This document shows positions 60,037-64,000 of a stretch of 64,000 nt of DNA, piece by piece. The position numbers were made by a program, and so were the translations under genes. This DNA comes from Paralvinella palmiformis (lineage: Eukaryota; Annelida; Polychaeta; Terebellida; Alvinellidae), in assembly GCA_025642065.1 (NCBI GenBank), contig JAODUP010000963.1, forward strand, positions 1-64,000. Direction: 5' to 3'. The first letter of the stretch is position 1; each line of letters begins with the position of its first letter. The notes under the pieces are model-generated. The model was not told the DNA's origin. It was given only the letters and a program-made list of their open reading frames with translations, and ran no database searches.

Positions 60037-62689
60037 TCATTTCAATAAACATAAATTTTAATTTAAGAGTACATGTATTCAAAAGTACAATATTACAAGC
60101 CTTAATACTGACAATATTTGAAGATACTACACAGTAGCATGATTCTATTACTAAACAAACAAAAGCTCTTGATATTGCATTTAACACACTTTACATATTC
60201 TGTCCTCCAGGCCCACGAGGTATCACCATAATATCTGGAGAATTTGTGTAAATTCAATATATCTGGTTTTCTCTTTTTAGGCACCTCCCATTCTTCCATT
60301 GGACCTAAAAATGTTAAGCATTATAATTTACGTTAGGTTAATGTTCTCAAATGTAATTATGCTGTATGAATTCTGCCTAATTATGCTTAATTCTTGATAT
60401 AACTATCATAATTATCACATACACACGCACACACACACATACAAACACACAAAGATGATGATGATTGATGTTTTACGGCTACTTTCGCATATGTTAGGCT
60501 AAATGGGCCAAACAACCTCCAACGGTAATGAAGCGAAGTCAAAGATGAACCAAGCTTCAGATATGCCCACACCGAGATTCGAACACAGGTGGTAGTGATC
60601 TGTGGTCTAACACACTACCGCTACACCATGGAGGACCCAACACATACACATAGAGAGAGAGAATATATACTTACATGTTATTTCATCAAAAGCATCGTAT
60701 TTACAATCTGCCCAACCATCACATGTTTTTGACAAGTCATAACAGGTCTCATCAAGACATATACCTACTCCCATTGATCTGTTACAAGCAGTGTACTCTG
60801 AAACAGAAAAGTAGTTTAAGTTAATTCATTCCATAATTGTGATAAACCATAAATCTGCACAGACCTGTTATGCATTAGTGTGTGATTAATGCACGTCAAC
60901 ACTTGCCTTGTTTTATTGTAAAATTCATATCACTCAGAGCAACCAATCCAGATACCTACAATAAGCGAATAGGAATGATGTTAGAAAATGTTTAAATTAT
61001 GCGGAGTGGAAAAAGTATGCACACACGAATTTATTGTAATAAGCATAAATAAGCATAACTCAAACAAACTAAGGAAAGGGTGAACAAAGTTTACATGATG
61101 ATGACAAGAGCTTACATTAAGGGTCGTGGTAAAATCTACACCACCCGAATGTGCATTAAAAAAGACGCTCTCATCCCATCTTTCGCTGTCATGGTACCAG
61201 ACGTGCTTATAAGGACTTTCGCTCGGTTCGTTGTAAGTCATTAATTCGGTAATCAGCTGTACACGAACAGAAACAACCGTTTATCAATATATGGGCTAGA
61301 AAACAGACTGGTAGAACAACTGGGTAATAATAATAATAATAATTGAGGGTGTTAAGCAGCAGTACAACCACACTAGTATAGTAATCCGATGGTCACAATT
61401 GTTATTTTAAAGAAAAAAACACGATAACAATGAGATGCCATACCTTTTCCTCATCTAAAAATGTATCAGCCCCTCTGCGGTACCATTCATAGTCTATGCC
61501 ATTAATAGAAATAAATGCTCCAGGATAGCCATAACCTATCAGCTCAATTGTGTGGTAGTTTAGATCTTTTCCACGGTTCAGAGTTAAGTTGGACTGTAAT
61601 TACAAGAATTATTATCTACAGCATAATTCTGGCCATTAGTGAAATTTAAAGGGGCTCTTCAATAAGAGACCCCATCTCTGTGCGTGTGCATGTGTGTGTA
61701 CACACTAGTAATTACTAAACAGATGGGACAAACAAATCTGAAGCCTTACATTATGTAATCTGCTATCTCTGACGAAGAATGTCAATGAATCGATTAGGAT
61801 TTCCTCATTCTTCACACAGTAGACAACCATCCGAGCCATTGGTGACATCTTCCGTGACAGTGCAACTGAGAATGTCTTCTGCTGTGACATCATTGTCAGA
61901 GTGTTACCTAGCAAGATGTTGCCAGCAGCGGTAATCTGTCAGTAACAATCAAAGGAAAACAAGATATATACATCGTCTATTTTAGTTTGTGATGAGCTAC
62001 TAATGACAAACACAGTGATAAGATAATCCTCATTCAAAGCTTTCCAATGTCTCCTCTTTAAATCCTACAGTTAAATTATTACATATGATATACTTACAAT
62101 GTAATAAATTTCTGGTACGACGAAGTTGGATCTGACAGTAAACGTCATATATTCCTCTGTCTGGTTAAAAATGAGGTGTTACATTAAACATTGTCATTCT
62201 GATACAGATTGTTTATTTATAAAGAGAATAGCTATGCACAAAATACATGAAGGGTGTAATACATACCACAGGAACTTCAGTAGAAGTTGTTACTGATATA
62301 AAACGCTTAGTTTTACTGAAGTATCGATATACCCAAACTTCGACGGGAGAACCAGTTGGTAAATGGGTAGCCTGTTGTACAAGATATAATTAAAATTGAA
62401 GTTTCTCACTCTTTCTTTATAATACACACACAGAGAGAGAGAGAGAGAGAGAAAGAGAGAATATAAAAAAACTTTAACATGAAAGCAAAGACTAGACACA
62501 TACCGTAATTTTGATTTTTTTGTCTATTGTCCTCGGAGTTATTTCATATCTGACAACGGCATCATTAGGTATAATGACTCTCTCATTATACTGTTTGCCT
62601 GGACCATCAGCCTCATGTGATACTTCCATCAGTACCTGTCTGTTGTATGTTCCTTTGTAACGAGTACCATCAGTCCTGGTCACAGCAAA
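53217..62689 (-). CDS. Mcr: Mcr/CD109-like alpha-2-macroglobulin family protein, 3' part (25 exons, 5' end outside window)
   Basis: Twenty-five phase-consistent exons encode 1189 residues ending in TGA: 62504-62689, 62267-62371, 62098-62160, 61750-61935, 61444-61593, 61116-61256, 60907-60955, 60675-60797, 60190-60304, 59750-59981, 59524-59640, 59137-59268, 58381-58552, 58078-58266, 57819-57897, 57476-57650, 57148-57246, 56841-57015, 55615-55847, 55209-55370, 54938-55000, 54510-54643, 53990-54161, 53692-53800, 53217-53425. Order (local numbering): MG domains; LDLa module (about 297-336); further MG/CUB parts with FWIISEYPANVRRGEQIGIR; thioester-type helical domain from about 590; receptor-binding domain to about 1120; Cys-rich hydrophobic C-terminus. 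The thioester is lost and an LDLa module is present, as in Drosophila Mcr, a septate-junction and phagocytosis-related protein; CD109 is the nearest vertebrate comparison. Likely extracellular and membrane-attached. Some 450-550 N-terminal residues should lie to the right of the window. Confidence 0.88.
56718..56800. repeat. 37-bp tandem repeat with ATGATTTAAAT words
   Basis: CATGATTTATTTGATTTTTG begins two consecutive units at 56718 and 56755, and a third starts at 56791 and decays. It lies in an intron of the Mcr-like gene next to the 56841-57015 exon. Confidence 0.8.
58078..58266 (-). CDS. Mcr: Thioester-domain entry exon with the thioester motif replaced
   Basis: The exon reads GDVVSPGFFEDHLDAGNTVS and then IPDDSAEGYMYDYAINLQIL, aligning without gaps to the family pattern in which a MPYGCGEQNM-type segment carries the thioester. 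DSAEG (58184-58198) stands where GCGEQ is expected: the reactive Cys is Ser and the Gln partner is Gly. The surrounding helices (RYLQRTRALSDDVAQKALEY) are well kept, so the domain is intact apart from the lost bond. Confidence 0.85.
58840..59012 (-). mobile_element. SINE family A, diverged copy
   Basis: Minus-strand head GACGCCTCCATGGTCTAACT and body GGCCCATTTAGCCTAATGTG are recognisable, but there are several insertions and substitutions and the ATC tail is lost. It is older than the other copies. It lies in an intron of the Mcr-like gene. Confidence 0.7.
60002..60034. repeat. (AT)n microsatellite
   Basis: AT dinucleotides lie 20 bases upstream (transcript sense) of the 59750-59981 exon. 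Frames across it are not coding. Confidence 0.95.
60190..60797 (-). CDS. Mcr: LDL-receptor class A module of the Mcr-like protein (exons 8-9)
   Basis: Exon 8 (60675-60797) supplies CNRSMGVGICLDETC then CDGWADCKYDAFDEIT, and the sixth cysteine is created at the junction with exon 9 (T|GT CCA). The six-cysteine spacing and the Ca2+-site pattern D-G-W-x-D-C-x-Y-D-x-x-D-E are those of an LDLa repeat. Exon 9 must end in phase 2, which selects the unusual donor AAA|GTGTGT over the nearby GTAAAG. Confidence 0.85.
60454..60637 (-). mobile_element. SINE family A copy
   Basis: Minus-strand head CTCCATGGTGTAGCGGTAGT with B box GTTCGAATC, body GGCCCATTTAGCCTAACATA and ATCATCATC tail. It lies between exons 8 and 9 of the Mcr-like gene, in the same orientation. 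Confidence 0.8.
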
Positions 62690-62714
62690 CTGTAAATATA
62701 AGACAAAGCATGTC

Positions 62715-62745
<31 letters not shown>

Positions 62746-62762
62746 TATATATATATAATATG

Positions 62763-62945
62763 ATGCTGATGATTGATGTTTTACAGCCACTTATGTGCAT
62801 ATAGTAGGCTAAATGGGCTGAGTGACCTCCAAAGGTAATGAAGTGAAGTCACAGATAAAACAACCTTCATATATGCCCATGTCGAAATTCTAATATGGGT
62901 GGTAGTGATCTGTGGTCCAACATGCTACCGCTAGACCATGGAGGC

Positions 62946-62949
<4 letters not shown>
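62763..62949 (-). mobile_element. SINE family A inserted in an (AT)n tract
   Basis: The family head (GGTGCCTCCATGGTCTAGCG), body (GCCCATTTAGCCTACTATAT) and ATCATC tail are present. AT dinucleotide tracts flank it on both sides, so the element landed within a microsatellite or the target-site duplication was AT repeat. Confidence 0.85.
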
Positions 62950-62980
<31 letters not shown>

Positions 62981-63380
62981 GTTTAATTTAAATAATATTT
63001 GCTACAGAAAATATTATTTTCAATGGATTACATCATCACAAAGTGGCACCATTGTTTGCATGTTATGTCTTTCTTTATTTTGTTGTGAATAATATGCTAT
63101 TTAGAAAAATTAGCATCACCATTAATTATATACTTATATATCTAACCATTCATCCAATAATTAAAAACCTCATTTAACAAAACTCCTAGTTCAGTACAAA
63201 TTCCAAGAACATCTGTGTCATCTTTTCAAGCTTTGTAAGCAAACCTATACCACATATGGTTATCAAATTTTGTCACAGATTTATTTGTCCACCTAACTCT
63301 TTAAAAAATATCTCAACAAGATATTTACTGTTATGTGTTCATCTTGTGATATATCATAGATAACTGATTAAATTGTTGAG

Positions 63381-63690
63381 CCATGATGGTTCAGTTAGTT
63401 AGAGCGTAGGACTCGTAATGATGGGTCGCAGGTTCAAGGTTCCACAGCTGCAATGCTGTCACATGGCAACTGGTTCATTCGGCCATAAATGAGAGCCTGA
63501 CAGGACATGATGGCTATGCATCTGCATATTACTGCTTTGCACGTATAATGGCAGCATGGACTGTATAATGCACTGGGAGATGTCTGTGCTGGATTGAAAC
63601 AGGTCCGAGTCAGGGATAATAATACTGTAAAGTGTCTTAGAGAGGCTATCTAGCTGAATAGGGTGCTATGTAAATGTTACATATAATTTA
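63381..63690 (+). mobile_element. SINE family B, full-length copy with tRNA-like head
   Basis: This is the most complete family B copy. The head ATGGTTCAGTTAGTTAGAGC with GGACTCGTAAT and the B-box-like GGTTCAAGGTTC is followed by the body and the tail GTAAAGTGTCTTAGAGAGGC...GGGTGCTATGTAAATG and AT-rich repeats. The head resembles a tRNA but has no acceptor pairing, so it is not a functional tRNA gene. Confidence 0.78.
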
Positions 63691-64000
63691 TTATATTATA
63701 ATGAATGAGGTTTTGTTATACGTTTTCTTAAAAAACATTTCAGCTATTCTCCTTCTAAAGATACATCATGAATGTTTGTTATTGTTAGGTTTTCTATAAT
63801 ATTGTTTCTTCACTCATTATTATATTTCTTTTCAAATGTACAGCTAATGAGTTATATTACTCTATTTCACAAAATACATTTGGTAAAGTTAATTCCTCAA
63901 TCAAGATTTAGGATGAAGAAATCATAATAATCTATCATTATTGCTAACTATAAAAATGTTGAGTGACTCACTACTAAAAACAAGTAGTGTTAGTGTAGCA

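Larger units (their letters stand above)
62690..64000. other. Intron (at least) of the Mcr-like gene reaching the window edge
   Basis: No further exon with a phase-0 end and macroglobulin-like sequence could be recognised. The stretch holds (AT)n tracts at 62716-62758 and 62950-62978, a SINE A between them and a SINE B at 63381-63690. Confidence 0.5.

Noticed and set aside
63381..63445. tRNA-like sequence with A- and B-box words
   Set aside because: It continues directly into the SINE B body and lacks acceptor-stem pairing, so it is a SINE head and not a tRNA gene. The same applies to all family A heads.
63960..64000. Possible next upstream exon of the Mcr-like gene ending at a GTGAGT donor
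   Set aside because: The frame that would give the required phase 0 contains a stop, and the visible residues are not macroglobulin-like.
1..64000. CRISPR arrays, bacterial operons, riboswitches or prophage features
   Set aside because: The window is intron-rich animal DNA. The regular repeats seen are microsatellites, minisatellites and SINEs without CRISPR-like spacers.

Overview
The window is AT-rich animal nuclear DNA: genes are cut into many short exons by GT-AG introns, and the introns and spacers are packed with dinucleotide microsatellites, tRNA-derived SINEs and decayed LINEs and DNA transposons. Gene content (an invertebrate-type DEPDC5/Iml1, mRpL16 and a thioester-less Mcr/CD109-like protein) together with the repeat types points to an invertebrate, probably a mollusc or another lophotrochozoan. 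The species cannot be named from sequence alone.

Layout. Bases 1-12358 hold no host gene I can support. They carry a Tc1-type transposase scrap, SINEs, an LTR-like promoter with CRE, E-box and TATA sequences, a defective CR1/L2-type LINE (about 6020-8670), and a foldback element with GGACAAAACCCCC termini. Bases 12359-45655 (minus strand) are a DEPDC5 orthologue, the largest GATOR1 subunit. I joined 42 coding exons whose phases agree throughout, giving about 1702 codons if a tandemly duplicated exon pair is counted twice. A 734-bp divergent spacer separates its start codon from the probable first exon of mRpL16 (plus strand, 46390-51560), whose 4.3-kb first intron contains a broken hAT transposase and two minisatellites. 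Bases 53217-62689 (minus strand, convergent with mRpL16) hold the last 25 exons (1189 codons plus stop) of an alpha-2-macroglobulin/complement superfamily gene. Its 5' end lies beyond the right edge.

The most notable biology is in that last gene. It has an LDL-receptor class A module, its thioester motif is replaced by DSAEG, and its C-terminus is hydrophobic, fitting a membrane or GPI anchor. This is the architecture of Drosophila Mcr rather than of an opsonising thioester protein. In DEPDC5 the main oddity is a pair of adjacent symmetric exons encoding near-identical GEQEWTP-containing segments. Two SINE families recur across the window; one shares its 3' tail design with the local LINEs. 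The three host genes are functionally unrelated (nutrient signalling to mTORC1, mitochondrial translation, extracellular or junctional macroglobulin) and there is no sign of an operon. Exon joins were made by eye from splice signals, reading phase and remembered homology; no search or transcript data were available.
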